This document shows positions 36,398 through 51,583 of a stretch of DNA of 64,000 nucleotides, piece after piece. This DNA is from DASUFZ01 sp035541475. GTDB lineage: Bacteria; Myxococcota_A; UBA9160; SMWR01. How positions within the stretch are numbered: position 1 is the stretch's first letter; every line of letters starts with the position of its first letter. The notes below the pieces were generated by a model. It searched no databases. It was not told the origin of the DNA and saw nothing but the letters and a program-made list of their open reading frames with translations. Made by a program: the position numbers and the translations under genes. The stretch lies in NCBI GenBank assembly GCA_035541475.1, contig DATKND010000119.1, positions 62,001 to 126,000 of the forward strand, in the 5' to 3' direction.

Positions 36398-37347
36398 CGC
36401 CGCCGCGCGTCGGCCTCGTCGGCGCGCGCCGCGCGCGCGAAGGACTCGGGCCCTTCGTCGCGCGCGAGCTCGTCGCCGCGGGCGCCGTCGTGCCGTGCTT
36501 CCTGACCCGCAGCGAGGCGACGCGCGACGCCGCCGGCGCCGCGCTGCGCGAGGTGTCCGGCGTCGAGGCGCGCGGCTACACCGATCTCGGTCTGATGCTC
36601 GCGCGCGAGCGGCTCGACGCGATCGCGATCCTCTCCCCGTCCGCGACGCACGACCGCTACCTCGAGGCGGCGGCCGATGCGGGGCTCCACGCGCTCTGCG
36701 AGAAGCCGCTCTGCTGGGGCGCGCCGGCGCGCGAGCTGGTCGCGCGCGCGGAGCGACGCGTCGCGGCCTTCTGCGAGCGCGGCCTGCTGCTCGCGGAGAA
36801 CTGCCAGTGGCCCTACACGCTGCCGACCTTCGAGGCGCTACATCCGGGCTCGCTCGCCGCGCCGCCGCGCCGCTTCGAGATGGCGCAGGAGCCGTCCGTG
36901 CGCGGGCTCGAGATGCTCGGCGAAGCGTTGCCCCACCCGATCAGCATCGTCCAGGCGCTGCTGCCGGGCGCGCCGCGCGTGCGCGACGTCGAGCTCTCGA
37001 CGCGCGACCCCGACGCCTCCGAGCTCTGCGTGCGCTTCCGCTACGAGACGGACGCGGGGAGCTGCGAGGTGACGTCGCAGCTCTCGCACAGCCTCGCGAG
37101 GCCGCGCCGGACCTCGCTCGCGATCGATGGACACCGCGCTCTCCGGCGCGTGTCGCCGGAGAGCTACCAGCTATGCTTCGCCGACGCCGAGCGCAGCGTC
37201 CCGCTCGCGGACCCCCTCACGCGGCTCGTCGCGGACTTCGTCGACGCGCTCCGCAGCGGAAAGAAGACGGATCCGGACCCGATCCTCCAGCGCATGCAGG
37301 TGCTCGTGACGATCGCAGCGACCTACAGCGGCGAGGCCATCGGTTGA
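36394..37347 (+). CDS. Gfo/Idh/MocA family oxidoreductase
   Basis: 317 residues. N-terminal Rossmann start 'RVGLVGARRAREGLG' is a modified GxGxxG, and 'LSPSATHDRYLEAAADAGLHALCEKPL' carries the hallmark EKP (about residue 107). The C-terminal half is the family's alpha/beta domain. These enzymes oxidise or reduce sugars, often nucleotide-linked. It overlaps the GT4 gene (ATGA) and the radical SAM gene (TTGA), so it probably makes or modifies the sugar that the neighbours use. The changed first glycine loop is a point to note. Confidence 0.85.
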   Translation: MTPPRVGLVGARRAREGLGPFVARELVAAGAVVPCFLTRSEATRDAAGAALREVSGVEARGYTDLGLMLARERLDAIAILSPSATHDRYLEAAADAGLHALCEKPLCWGAPARELVARAERRVAAFCERGLLLAENCQWPYTLPTFEALHPGSLAAPPRRFEMAQEPSVRGLEMLGEALPHPISIVQALLPGAPRVRDVELSTRDPDASELCVRFRYETDAGSCEVTSQLSHSLARPRRTSLAIDGHRALRRVSPESYQLCFADAERSVPLADPLTRLVADFVDALRSGKKTDPDPILQRMQVLVTIAATYSGEAIG

Positions 37348-38564
37348 CCGAGTCGATCCACGACTTCAGCGCCAAGCTGCGGCAGCCGTCGCTGCGAGAG
37401 CACGTCGCCGACTACCTGCGCTGGCGCCGCGATCTCGCCCGCGCGCGCGCGCAAGGCCGGCCGGACCCCGAGCCCCCGGCGCGCGCGCCGATCTCGATCA
37501 ACCTCGATCTCACCACCGCCTGCAACTACCGCTGCGATCACTGCATCGACTGGGACATCCTCAACACCAAGCACCGACACGACGAGGAGACGCTGCGCTC
37601 GTCGATCTGCACGATGGTGGAGCGGGGGCTCCGCTCGGTGATCCTGATCGGCGGCGGCGAGCCCACGATCTACCCCGGCTTCTCGGAGTTCGTGCGCTTC
37701 CTGAAGGACCTCGAGCTCCAGGTCGCCGTCGTCAGCAACGGGAGCCGTGGCGACGTGCTGCTCGGCGTCGCCGACGCGCTGTCTCCGCGCGACTGGGTGC
37801 GGCTCTCGCTCGACGCCGGCAGCAACGAGCTCTTCCGCGCGATGCACAGGCCGGTGAAGCGCTCGCTCTCGCTCGACGAGATCTGCGAGTGGGTGCCGCG
37901 CATCAAGGCGCGCAACCCGCGCTTCGAGGTCGGCTACTCGTTCATCATCGTGTGGGAGGGCGCGTCGCGCGACCGGATCGGGCTCTGCGAGAACGTCCAC
38001 GAGATCGCGATGGCGACCGAGCGCGCGCGCCGCTCGGGCTTCGACTACATCGCGCTGAAGCCGGTGCTCGAGCGCGCGCCCGACGGTGCCGAAGTGATGG
38101 ACCCCGGCGCCGCGCGCGCGCAGGAAGCCGTGATCGCGCGCATCCGCGCGGAGGTAGAGAAGGCGCGCGCGCTCGCGGACTCGCGCTTCGCCGTGCGCGT
38201 CAGCACCAACCTGCAGGTGCTCGAGGAGGGACGCTGGCGCGAGTACACGCGCCAGCCGCGCACCTGCCACATGCAGGCGCTACGCCAGGTGCTGACGCCG
38301 ATGGGCACCTACAACTGCCCGGCGCACCGCGGGGTCGAGAGGGCGCGCGTCGCCGGCGCCGACGCCTTCGCCAACGACGCGCAGGCGCGCACGACGGGCA
38401 GCGCGCTCTCGTCGCTGATGGACCGCTTCGACGCGAGCCGCGAGTGCGCCGAGGTCACCTGCCTCTACCACGGCGTCAACTGGTGGCTCGAGAAGCTCGC
38501 GCAGGAGCCGGGCCCCGAGGTCGCGCTCGAGCCGGGCGACGAGCGCGGCGACTTCTTCTTGTAG
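37344..38564 (+). CDS. radical SAM enzyme with SPASM-like C-terminal cysteines
   Basis: 406 residues from a TTG that overlaps the previous stop (TTGA). The 'CNYRCDHC' motif (about residues 56-63) binds the 4Fe-4S cluster that cleaves S-adenosylmethionine; 'LIGGGEPTIYPG' is the GGEP SAM-binding block. Cysteines in 'RTCHMQ', 'YNCPAHRG' and 'CAEVTCLYH' near the end could bind auxiliary clusters as in SPASM proteins. A TTG start in the middle of an overlapped operon suggests low, coupled expression. Substrate unknown; neighbours suggest a sugar or surface glycan. Confidence 0.88.
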   Translation: MTESIHDFSAKLRQPSLREHVADYLRWRRDLARARAQGRPDPEPPARAPISINLDLTTACNYRCDHCIDWDILNTKHRHDEETLRSSICTMVERGLRSVILIGGGEPTIYPGFSEFVRFLKDLELQVAVVSNGSRGDVLLGVADALSPRDWVRLSLDAGSNELFRAMHRPVKRSLSLDEICEWVPRIKARNPRFEVGYSFIIVWEGASRDRIGLCENVHEIAMATERARRSGFDYIALKPVLERAPDGAEVMDPGAARAQEAVIARIRAEVEKARALADSRFAVRVSTNLQVLEEGRWREYTRQPRTCHMQALRQVLTPMGTYNCPAHRGVERARVAGADAFANDAQARTTGSALSSLMDRFDASRECAEVTCLYHGVNWWLEKLAQEPGPEVALEPGDERGDFFL

Positions 38565-38566
38565 TC

Positions 38567-39598
<1,032 letters not shown>

Positions 39599-39608
39599 CC
39601 CGGCACCC

Positions 39609-39621
39609 TGACTCCGAGTCA
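39609..39621. promoter_or_regulatory. tgact-ccg-agtca inverted repeat before the histidine kinase
   Basis: Perfect 5-bp arms with a 3-base spacer between the GT9 stop and the kinase start (48-base gap). It is similar in layout to the dyad at 24509-24521. Operator function is only a possibility. Confidence 0.3.
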
Positions 39622-39646
39622 AGCGCGGCCGCGAACCGGCCGATCC

Positions 39647-41398
<1,752 letters not shown>

Positions 41399-41402
41399 CG
41401 CG

Positions 41403-42422
41403 TCAGCTCGCTCCCATCGTCAGCACGGCGCGGAAGCGCGCGCGGCCGCTGCGCATCTGCTCGTAGGCCTCGGCGACGCGGGCGAGCGGAAACTTCTCGA
41501 TCATCGGGTGCACTCCCGAGAGCGCGCTGAACTCGAGCGTGTCCTGCGAGTCGCGCGCGGTGCCGGAGTACCAGCCCGCGACCGATCTCCGGCCCAGGAT
41601 CAACGGGAAGACGCCGAGGGTCAGCGGCTCGGACGGCGCCGCCGGCACGAGCAAGGTGCCGTCGACGCCGAGCCCGTCGACGAGCGCCGAGATCACCTTC
41701 GCGTTCGGCGCGGTCGCGAGGATCACGCGCGCGCCGCCGAGTCGCTGGAGCTCCGCGTTGGTGTCACCGCTCTCGGAGTCGACGTAGTGGTGCGCGCCGA
41801 GCTGCTTCGCGAGCGCCTCCTTGTCGCGCCCGCGGTTCAGCGCCACGACCCGGAATCCCATCCGCCGCGCGTACTGGATGCCGAGATGTCCGAGCCCGCC
41901 GATCCCGTGCACGGCGACGAGGTCGCCGCTCTGCGCGCCCGAGTGTCGCAGCGCGTTGTAGACCGTGACTCCCGCGCACATGAACGGGCCGGCCTCTTCG
42001 GCGGGCAGTTCGTCGGGGATCGCGGCGAGCGCCGCGGCCGGCGCGATCACGTGCTCGGCATAGCCGCCGTCGAAGTCGACCCCCGTCACCTTGCGTTCGA
42101 CGCACATCGCGAAGTCGCCGCGACGGCACGGATTGCAGTGAAAGCAGTGACCGCCGTGCCAGCCGATCCCGACGCGCTGACCCGCCTTCCACGCGACGAC
42201 GTCCGCACCGACCGCGTCGACGCGCCCTGCGATCTCGTGGCCCGGCACGCGCGGGTACTGGAGGCCCGGCCAGGCACCGTCCTTCACGAACGTGTCGCTG
42301 TGGCAGACGCCGCAGGCCTCGACCTTCACGCGCACCTGACCGCGACCGGGATCCGCGAGCTCGCGCTCGACGAGCTCGAAGCTCCCTCCTGCCTTGCTGA
42401 TGCGAGCGGCTCTCGTCTTCAT
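41403..42422 (-). CDS. zinc-dependent alcohol dehydrogenase
   Basis: 339 residues, MDR family. Catalytic zinc ligands are in 'CGVCHSD' and 'GHEIAG'; the structural zinc loop is 'CFHCNPCRRGDFAMC' (Cys spacing 2-2-7). The Rossmann block is 'AVHGIGGLGHLGIQYARRMGF'. It should oxidise or reduce alcohols and aldehydes with NAD(P). The nearest relatives are the yeast-type and AdhA-like zinc enzymes. ATG 42422 with no strong ribosome site. Single minus-strand gene; the next minus gene begins over 130 bases away. Confidence 0.93.
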   Translation of the reverse strand: MKTRAARISKAGGSFELVERELADPGRGQVRVKVEACGVCHSDTFVKDGAWPGLQYPRVPGHEIAGRVDAVGADVVAWKAGQRVGIGWHGGHCFHCNPCRRGDFAMCVERKVTGVDFDGGYAEHVIAPAAALAAIPDELPAEEAGPFMCAGVTVYNALRHSGAQSGDLVAVHGIGGLGHLGIQYARRMGFRVVALNRGRDKEALAKQLGAHHYVDSESGDTNAELQRLGGARVILATAPNAKVISALVDGLGVDGTLLVPAAPSEPLTLGVFPLILGRRSVAGWYSGTARDSQDTLEFSALSGVHPMIEKFPLARVAEAYEQMRSGRARFRAVLTMGAS

Positions 42423-42556
42423 GCGTACCAACGTCCCGCAACGCGCGGGCGCCGGCCAGCGAAATCTGCGTGAAAAGACGTGAATCACGAGAGATGACGG
42501 CGCGGCAAGATCCGCGCGGCTTCCTACCTCTCGAAGCGCGTCTCCCGCACGACCTC

Positions 42557-42742
42557 TCAGATCTGGAGGCTGTACTCGGAGTAGTAGAGATCGCGGCCTT
42601 CCTGCTGCGCCTTGCGGTGCTCCGGGTGCGCTGCCCACGCGCGCGACCGCGTCTCGGTCTCGAACTCGACGAGCGCGACGCGCTCGCCGTAGCTCTCGGG
42701 GCAATCGGGGGCCAGCCGGGAACGGAACACGATCAGCGCCAT
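42557..42742 (-). CDS. ABM-like small protein, possibly internally deleted
   Basis: 61 residues. 'MALIVFRSRLAPDCPESY' at the start and 'GERVALVEFETETRSRAWAAHPEHRKAQQEGR' afterwards correspond to the first strand and the second half of antibiotic-biosynthesis-monooxygenase proteins, which are normally ~95-100 residues. The middle ~35 residues expected between 'ESY' and 'GERV' are absent, and the C-terminal strand is short. GAGG lies eight bases before the ATG, so it may still be translated. It lies 11 bases after the HSL-type gene on the same strand. I cannot say whether it is functional; a remnant is possible. Confidence 0.55.
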   Translation of the reverse strand: MALIVFRSRLAPDCPESYGERVALVEFETETRSRAWAAHPEHRKAQQEGRDLYYSEYSLQI

Positions 42743-42753
42743 CGCCTGCTCCT

Positions 42754-43677
42754 CTATGCCAGCGCCTTCTTCAACGCGCCCGCCGCCTGCGCGACGGCCT
42801 TCTTCGCCTGATCGAGCATCGCGCCCATGCCGAAGAAGCCGTGGAACATGCCGTCGTAGCGAGTCGTCGCGACGTCGACGCCGGCCTCGCGCAGACGCGC
42901 CGCGTAGGCCTCGCCCTCGTCGCGCAGCGGATCGAACTCGGCCGTGATGCAGAGTCCGGGCGGCAGACCCGTCAGATCCTTCGCGCGCAGCGGCGACGCG
43001 TAGGGGTTCGCCGCGTCCGCCGGATCGGCGAGGTACTTGCTCCAGAACCACTTCATCATGTTCGTCGTGAGGAAGTAGCCCTCCGCGTTCTCGCGGTACG
43101 ACGGCGTGTCGAAGCTCGCGTCGGTCACCGGATACACGAGGAGCTGGAGGCGGAGCCGCGGGCCGCGGCGGTCGCGCGCCATCTGCGAGACGACCGCCGT
43201 GAGATTCCCGCCGGCGCTGTCGCCGCCGACCGCGATGCGCGCGGTGTCGATCCCGAGCTCGCGGCCGCGCTCGGCCACGAAACGCGTGACCGCATAGCAA
43301 TCCTCGGGCGCGGCCGGGAACGGGTGCTCGGGCGCGAGCCGGTAGTCGACCGACACGACCGCGCAGCCGGCCGCGTTCGCGAGGCTGCGGCAGACTCCGT
43401 CGTGCGATTCGAGATTGCAGAGCACGAAGCCGCCGCCATGGAAGTAGACGAGGCCGGGCAGCGCCGACTTCGACTCCGGGCGGTAGAGGCGCACCGGGAT
43501 CTCGCCGTCCGGGCCGGGCAGCCGCAGGTTCTCGACGTGCGCGACGCGCTCGGGCTCGCCGGGCGCGAGCGCGGATTGCTCGAAGCCCTGGCGCAGCAGC
43601 GGCAGCGGGATCGCCTCGAAGTCCGGCATCGGAGGGAACTGGGCCAGAAAAGCCTTCGCCTGGGGGTCGAGCGGCAT
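42754..43677 (-). CDS. alpha/beta hydrolase, HSL-type esterase
   Basis: 307 residues. The 'FHGGGF' oxyanion motif (about 78-83), nucleophile Ser in 'GGDSAGGN' (about 152), Asp in 'EFDPLRDEG' (about 250) and His in 'DGMFHGFF' (about 280) are the hallmarks of the hormone-sensitive-lipase family. It cleaves short acyl esters. An extended cap lies at the N-terminus. GGAGGACGC precedes the ATG at 43677. It is divergent from the Coq4 gene across 61 bases and followed by the small ABM-like gene. Confidence 0.93.
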   Translation of the reverse strand: MPLDPQAKAFLAQFPPMPDFEAIPLPLLRQGFEQSALAPGEPERVAHVENLRLPGPDGEIPVRLYRPESKSALPGLVYFHGGGFVLCNLESHDGVCRSLANAAGCAVVSVDYRLAPEHPFPAAPEDCYAVTRFVAERGRELGIDTARIAVGGDSAGGNLTAVVSQMARDRRGPRLRLQLLVYPVTDASFDTPSYRENAEGYFLTTNMMKWFWSKYLADPADAANPYASPLRAKDLTGLPPGLCITAEFDPLRDEGEAYAARLREAGVDVATTRYDGMFHGFFGMGAMLDQAKKAVAQAAGALKKALA

Positions 43678-43738
43678 GCGTCCTCCGTCGAAAAGGGGTG
43701 TGGCATCATACCCACCTTCGCGCGCTCGGAGGATTCCG

Positions 43739-44515
43739 ATGACGGCCTCGACTTCGACCCTTCCCCGCATCGCGCCTCCGCCGCCGAAGCGCACGGTGCA
43801 GTGGCGGAAGGCGCGCGCCGCGCTCGGCCGCCTGATCGCCGACCCGGAGCGCACCGATCAGGTCTTCGAGCTGATCGACGCGCTCGCGGGCGATGCCGGC
43901 GAGCGCAACTTCCAGCGCTTCCTGCGCACGCCCGAAGCGCCGCGCCTGCTGGCCGAGAAGCCGTCGCTGCTGCGCGCGCTCTGCGATCGCACGCGCCTCG
44001 AGGCGCTGCCCGCCGGCACGCTCGGCCGCGAGTACGCGCGCTTCATGCGCGCGGGCGGGATCGAGGCGCAGGGGCTCGTCGACGCCTCGATGGAGGCGGA
44101 CCGGCGCACCGGCGAGCTGCCGCTCGATCCCGACCGCGAGTGGTTCTACGCGCGGCTCCGCGACATGCACGACCTCTGGCACGTGCTGACCGGCTACGGC
44201 CGCGACCTCGCCGGCGAGGCGACCTTGCTCGCCTTCACGCACGCGCAGACGCGCAACCGCGGGATCCTGGCGATCGTGCTGGCCGCGGTCGCGAAGGGGC
44301 CGAAGAGCCTCGACCTCGGGTGGCCGCGTTACCTGCTGCGCGCGTGGCTGCGCGGCCGCCGCGCGTCGCTGCTCTGCGCTGCGCCGTGGGAGGAGCTCCT
44401 GCCGCTGACGCTCACCGAGGTGCGCCGACGCCTGCGCGTGTCGGAGCCCGAGCGGGCGCACCCGGGCGGGATCCTGGTCGCGGGCGAGGGGACGCTGCGC
44501 CCGGCCGCTTCGTGA
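43739..44515 (+). CDS. Coq4-family protein
   Basis: 258 residues. The defining motif HD-x2-H-x11-E is intact: H144, D145, H148 and E160 in 'MHDLWHVLTGYGRDLAGE'. Coq4 supports ubiquinone synthesis and has been proposed to act in C1 oxidative decarboxylation of the ring; the motif binds a metal. GGAGG precedes the ATG. Presence suggests the organism makes ubiquinone or a related quinone. The stop overlaps the next gene by four bases (GTGA). A ~40-residue Pro/Arg-rich N-terminal tail precedes the conserved part. Confidence 0.9.
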   Translation: MTASTSTLPRIAPPPPKRTVQWRKARAALGRLIADPERTDQVFELIDALAGDAGERNFQRFLRTPEAPRLLAEKPSLLRALCDRTRLEALPAGTLGREYARFMRAGGIEAQGLVDASMEADRRTGELPLDPDREWFYARLRDMHDLWHVLTGYGRDLAGEATLLAFTHAQTRNRGILAIVLAAVAKGPKSLDLGWPRYLLRAWLRGRRASLLCAAPWEELLPLTLTEVRRRLRVSEPERAHPGGILVAGEGTLRPAAS

Positions 44516-46302
44516 GCTTCACGACGCGACCTTGCGTCGCCGGCTACGGCGGCGCCGTCGCGGCGGGCCACTATCTCGCGGCGCAGATCGGAGCGGCCGA
44601 GCTCGCGCGCGGCGGCAACGCGGCCGACGCCGCCTGCGCGATGGGCTTCGCGCTCCAGGTGCTGGAGCCGCACCAGAACGGACCCGCCGGCGAGGTGCCG
44701 ATCCTCGTGTGGGACGCGCGCGCCGAGCGCGCGACGGTGATCTCGGGTCAGGGTCCGGCGCCGGCCGGCGCGACGATCGAGGCGATGCGCGCGCGAAGCC
44801 TCGATCCGATCCCGCCCGACGGCTTCCTGCCGGCGCCCGTCCCCGCGGCGCTCGACGCCTGGTGCCTCCTGCTCGAGCGCTTCGGCACGCGCCGCCTCTC
44901 GGACGTGCTCTCGCCCGCGCGCGGCCTCGCAGAGCGCGGCTACCCGATGTACGGCTTCATGCGGCTGATCCTGCGGATCGTCGCACCGCGCTTCGAGTCC
45001 GAGTGGCCGAGCAGCGCGCAGATCTATCTGCCGCTGCGCGCCGACGGCGATCGCCAGACCAACCCTCCGCTCGGCCGCTTCTTCGCCGCGCTGATGGACG
45101 CCGAGCGCGCGGCCGGCAGCTCGCGCGAGTCCGGCATCCGCGCCGCGCGCGACCACTTCTACCGCGGCGCGCCGGCGGAGCAGATCGAGCGCTTCCTCGC
45201 GACACCGATCGCGGACGCGAGCGGCGCGCGCCACGCGGGCCTGCTGACGGCCGACGACCTCGCGCGCTACGCCGGGCGCTTCGAGGATCCGTGCGAGATC
45301 GACTACCGCGGCGCGCGCGTCTTCAAGCCGGGACCCTGGAGCCAGGGCCCCGTGTTCCTCCAGCAGCTCCGGCTGCTCGAGGGCTTCGACCTGCGCGCGA
45401 CCAGCCGGCGCAGCGCCGAGTCGCTGCACCTCCAGATCGAGGCGTCGAAGCTCGCCTACGCCGACCGCGACGCCTGCTACGGCGATCCGCTCTTCGCGGA
45501 CGTGCCGCTCGCGACCTTGCTCTCGGCGGACTACGCCGCCGAGCGTCGTGCGCTGATCGAGCGCGAGAAGGCGTCGCTCGCGCTGCGCCCCGGTCTCGGC
45601 CGGCTGCCCGAGGGCTGGCCGCGCGTGCTGTCGGCCGGCGTGGCTGCACCCCTCAGGAGCGCGCAGCTCGCAGGCCCCACCGAGCCGCACGCGCTCGCCG
45701 CGCACGGACGCCGCGACACCACGCAGCTCGTCGCCGTCGACCGCGAGGGCAATGTCGTCGTCGCGACGCCGTCGGGCGGCTGGATCATGAGCTCACCGTG
45801 CGTGCCCGAGCTCGGCTTCCCCGTCGGCACGCGGCTCCAGATGGCCGTGCTCGATCCCGATCACCCGAATGCGCTGGCGCCGGGCAAACGCCCGCGCACG
45901 ACGCTCTCGCCGTCGCTCGCGCGGCTGCCCGATGGACGCACGCTCGGCTTCGGCACGCCGGGCGGCGACCAGCAGGACCAGTGGACGCTTCCCTTCTTCC
46001 TCGACCTCGTCGACCACGGCGTCGCGGATCTCCAGGAGGCGATCGACGCGCCGACCGTGCACAGCGAGCACATGCCGAGCTCGTTCTACCCGCGCCACGC
46101 GCAGCCCGGCGTCGTGAAGGCGGAGGATCGCTTCGAGCCCGGCGTACTCGACGAGCTCGAGCGCCGCGGCCACCTCGTGCGGCGAACGCCCGGCTGGGAT
46201 CACGGCCGCGTGCTCGCCGTCACGCATCTCGCCGGGTCTGGCCTCAGCATGGCAGCAGCCTCGCCGCGCTTCGAGACGGCGTACGCCATCGCGCTCCCCT
46301 GA
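44512..46302 (+). CDS. gamma-glutamyltransferase family protein, cytoplasmic type
   Basis: 596 residues from GTG 44512, overlapping coq4 by four bases. The family fold is seen from 'GGNAADAACAMGFALQVLEPH' at the N-terminus to 'GFGTPGGDQQDQW' near the end. The Ntn nucleophile is T403 in 'RRDTTQLVAVD', where autocleavage would make the small subunit. No signal peptide is present, unlike classical GGT, so it resembles the YwrD-type cytosolic branch. It may act on gamma-glutamyl or other amide substrates. Co-transcribed with coq4, which is an unusual pairing. Confidence 0.9.
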   Translation: MSFTTRPCVAGYGGAVAAGHYLAAQIGAAELARGGNAADAACAMGFALQVLEPHQNGPAGEVPILVWDARAERATVISGQGPAPAGATIEAMRARSLDPIPPDGFLPAPVPAALDAWCLLLERFGTRRLSDVLSPARGLAERGYPMYGFMRLILRIVAPRFESEWPSSAQIYLPLRADGDRQTNPPLGRFFAALMDAERAAGSSRESGIRAARDHFYRGAPAEQIERFLATPIADASGARHAGLLTADDLARYAGRFEDPCEIDYRGARVFKPGPWSQGPVFLQQLRLLEGFDLRATSRRSAESLHLQIEASKLAYADRDACYGDPLFADVPLATLLSADYAAERRALIEREKASLALRPGLGRLPEGWPRVLSAGVAAPLRSAQLAGPTEPHALAAHGRRDTTQLVAVDREGNVVVATPSGGWIMSSPCVPELGFPVGTRLQMAVLDPDHPNALAPGKRPRTTLSPSLARLPDGRTLGFGTPGGDQQDQWTLPFFLDLVDHGVADLQEAIDAPTVHSEHMPSSFYPRHAQPGVVKAEDRFEPGVLDELERRGHLVRRTPGWDHGRVLAVTHLAGSGLSMAAASPRFETAYAIALP

Positions 46303-46307
46303 TCGAT

Positions 46308-46334
46308 CTCCGCTCGGCTGCGCCTCGCTGCGCG
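46308..46334 (-). repeat. 27-base core of the interspersed repeat, copy D
   Basis: The reverse complement matches the corresponding 27 bases of copy B (9587-9685) with one change, six bases after the gamma-glutamyltransferase stop. It lies in the 177-base gap before uvrA, which otherwise shows only GC-rich sequence. Confidence 0.65.
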
Positions 46335-46479
46335 CGGCGGCGCCGGAGAAGTGCAGAACGGGCCTCCGCCGCCGCTTGCGGCGACCCCGCGCGCCTTCGG
46401 CGCTCGGTGGCGTCCGCGTCAGCAGGCTTCGCGGCGCGCGGCCGCCGTGCTTGCGCGGTTGGATATCCTCCGCTCCCCC

Positions 46480-49359
<2,880 letters not shown>

Positions 49360-49953
49360 CGAAGCGCCGGAACGGCTCGATCGCCGCCATGTAGAGCGGC
49401 GTGAAGCGCGAGACGGGCGCGACGTACACCGCGAAGTAGAAGCGATGGCCGCCGGCGCGCGGCACGAGCGCGGAGCACACGAAACCGTGCACCGTCGCGT
49501 TGCGCACCTCGCCGAGCGCCTCGCGCGGCAGCTCGTAGAGCACGCGGAAGAGGCCGTCGCGCGTGCCGGTCGGGACGAGCGAGCGCCGGCGCAGCGCGTC
49601 GGGCACGCGCGCGTCGGAGTACAGCCGCTCCGAAACCGGCCGGTCCCAGCCGAACACGCGGCCGAGCCAGAAGCGGAAGCCGAAGAGCGCGCGGCTCGCG
49701 AGCCCCCGCCGCTCGCTCGCGAAGAGCAGGCGCTTCGCGTCGGCGACCTTGCGACCTTCGCCGCCGCCCGGCAGATCGACCACCGAGACGTCGCGCAGCG
49801 GCACGCCGCGCAGCAGCGCGTGCGCCTCGAGGTCGAGAGCCAGGTATTCGGCGGGATCGACGCGCAGGAAGTCGGTCTCCCGAGCGCGACGGGACGCGAG
49901 GCAGGATAGCCTCATGCAGACCCGAATCGACACGAGACGAGGAGGAGCGCGTG

Positions 49954-51573
49954 ATGAAGCAAGAAGAGGTCTGGCAGTCGCTCGAGCGACACCGCGACGC
50001 CGTGCGCAGCAAGCCGCTGCGCGAGCTCTTCGCGTCCGGCCCCGGCCGCGCCGAGCGCTTCTCGTGCGAGGGAGCCGGGCTCTTCCTCGACTACTCGAAG
50101 CAGCGGATCACGCAGGAGACGCTCTCGCTGCTGCTCGAGCTCGCGCGCGCGTCCGATCTGCGCGCCTTCATCGACGCGATGTTCGCCGGCGCGACGCTCA
50201 ACCCGACCGAGCGGCGCGCGGTGCTGCACGTCGCGCTGCGCGCGCCGCAGGGGGAGAAGATCCTCGTCGACGGGCAGGACGTCGTGCAGGAGGTGCACGC
50301 GGCGCTCGAGCGCATGCGCACCTTCACGCTCCAGATCTCGACGGGCACCTGGAAGGGCTACACCGGCAAGCGAATCCGCCACGTGATCAACATCGGCATC
50401 GGAGGCTCGGACCTCGGCCCGCGCATGGCCGTGCGCGCGCTCCGGGCCTACGCCGACCCGGGGCTGGACGTGCGCTTCGTCGCCAACGTCGATCCGGCCG
50501 ACTTCGCCAACGCGGTCGCCGGCCTCGACCCCGCGGAGACGCTCTTCATCGTCTGCTCGAAGACCTTCACGACGCAGGAGACCCTGGCCAATGCGCGCGC
50601 CGCGCGCGCGTGGTCCCTCGGCGCGCTCGGTGACAAGGCCGCGGTCGCGCGCCACTTCGCTGCGGTCTCGACGAATCTCTCGGCCGTCGCCGAGTTTGGC
50701 ATCGACCCCGCGAACGCCTTCCCGATGTGGGACTGGGTCGGCGGGCGCTACTCGCTCGATTCGGCGATCGGGCTCTCGATCATGCTCGCGATCGGCCCGC
50801 CGCAGTTCCAGCTCTTCCTCGGCGGGCTGCACGCGATGGACGAGCACTTCCGCAGCGCGCCCTTCGAACGCAACCTGCCCGTGCTGCTCGCGCTCACGGG
50901 CATCTGGAACATCGATCTCCTCGGCGCGGACACGCTGGCCGTGCTGCCCTACGCCGAGGATCTCTCGCTCTTCCCGGCGTGGCTCCAGCAGCTCGACATG
51001 GAGAGCAACGGGAAGTCGGTGACGCTCGCCGGCACACCGGTGCGTCACGGCACCGCGCCGATCGTGTGGGGCCAACCCGGCACGAACGGCCAGCACGCGT
51101 TCCACCAGCTCATCCACCAGGGCGACCGCCTCGTGCCGTGCGACTTCATCGGCTTCGCGAAGAGCCACTCCCGGAACCACGAGCAACACACGATGCTGCT
51201 CGCGAACCTGATCGCGCAGAGCGAGGCGCTCGCTTTCGGCAAGACACCCGACGAGGTGCGCGCCGAGGGCGTCGCCGCGGAGCTCGTCCCGCACCGCACC
51301 TTCCCGGGCAACCGGCCTAGCAACACCCTGCTCGCCGAGCAGCTCACTCCGTACACGCTCGGCGCTCTGTGCGCGCTCTACGAGCACAAGGTCGCCGTGC
51401 AGGGTCGGATCTGGAACATCAACAGCTTCGACCAGTGGGGCGTCGAGCTCGGCAAGGTGCTCGCGACCCGCGTGCTGAAGGAGCTCGGCTCCAGCGAGGA
51501 GCCGAAGCTCGCGCACGACGGGAGCACGAACGCGCTGGTACGAAGGCTCCGCGCTCGAACGAAGACCGGCTGA
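49954..51573 (+). CDS. pgi: glucose-6-phosphate isomerase
   Basis: 539 residues. Family signatures are intact: 'VINIGIGGSDLGPRMA', 'DWVGGRYSLDS', 'GQPGTNGQHAFHQLIHQG' and 'NINSFDQWGVELGK'. It interconverts glucose-6-phosphate and fructose-6-phosphate in glycolysis and gluconeogenesis. GGAGG lies eight bases before ATG 49954; a GTG at 49951 directly before is the alternative. It stands alone, convergent with the transglutaminase operon. Confidence 0.96.
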   Translation: MKQEEVWQSLERHRDAVRSKPLRELFASGPGRAERFSCEGAGLFLDYSKQRITQETLSLLLELARASDLRAFIDAMFAGATLNPTERRAVLHVALRAPQGEKILVDGQDVVQEVHAALERMRTFTLQISTGTWKGYTGKRIRHVINIGIGGSDLGPRMAVRALRAYADPGLDVRFVANVDPADFANAVAGLDPAETLFIVCSKTFTTQETLANARAARAWSLGALGDKAAVARHFAAVSTNLSAVAEFGIDPANAFPMWDWVGGRYSLDSAIGLSIMLAIGPPQFQLFLGGLHAMDEHFRSAPFERNLPVLLALTGIWNIDLLGADTLAVLPYAEDLSLFPAWLQQLDMESNGKSVTLAGTPVRHGTAPIVWGQPGTNGQHAFHQLIHQGDRLVPCDFIGFAKSHSRNHEQHTMLLANLIAQSEALAFGKTPDEVRAEGVAAELVPHRTFPGNRPSNTLLAEQLTPYTLGALCALYEHKVAVQGRIWNINSFDQWGVELGKVLATRVLKELGSSEEPKLAHDGSTNALVRRLRARTKTG

Positions 51574-51583
51574 AACCCGTCGG

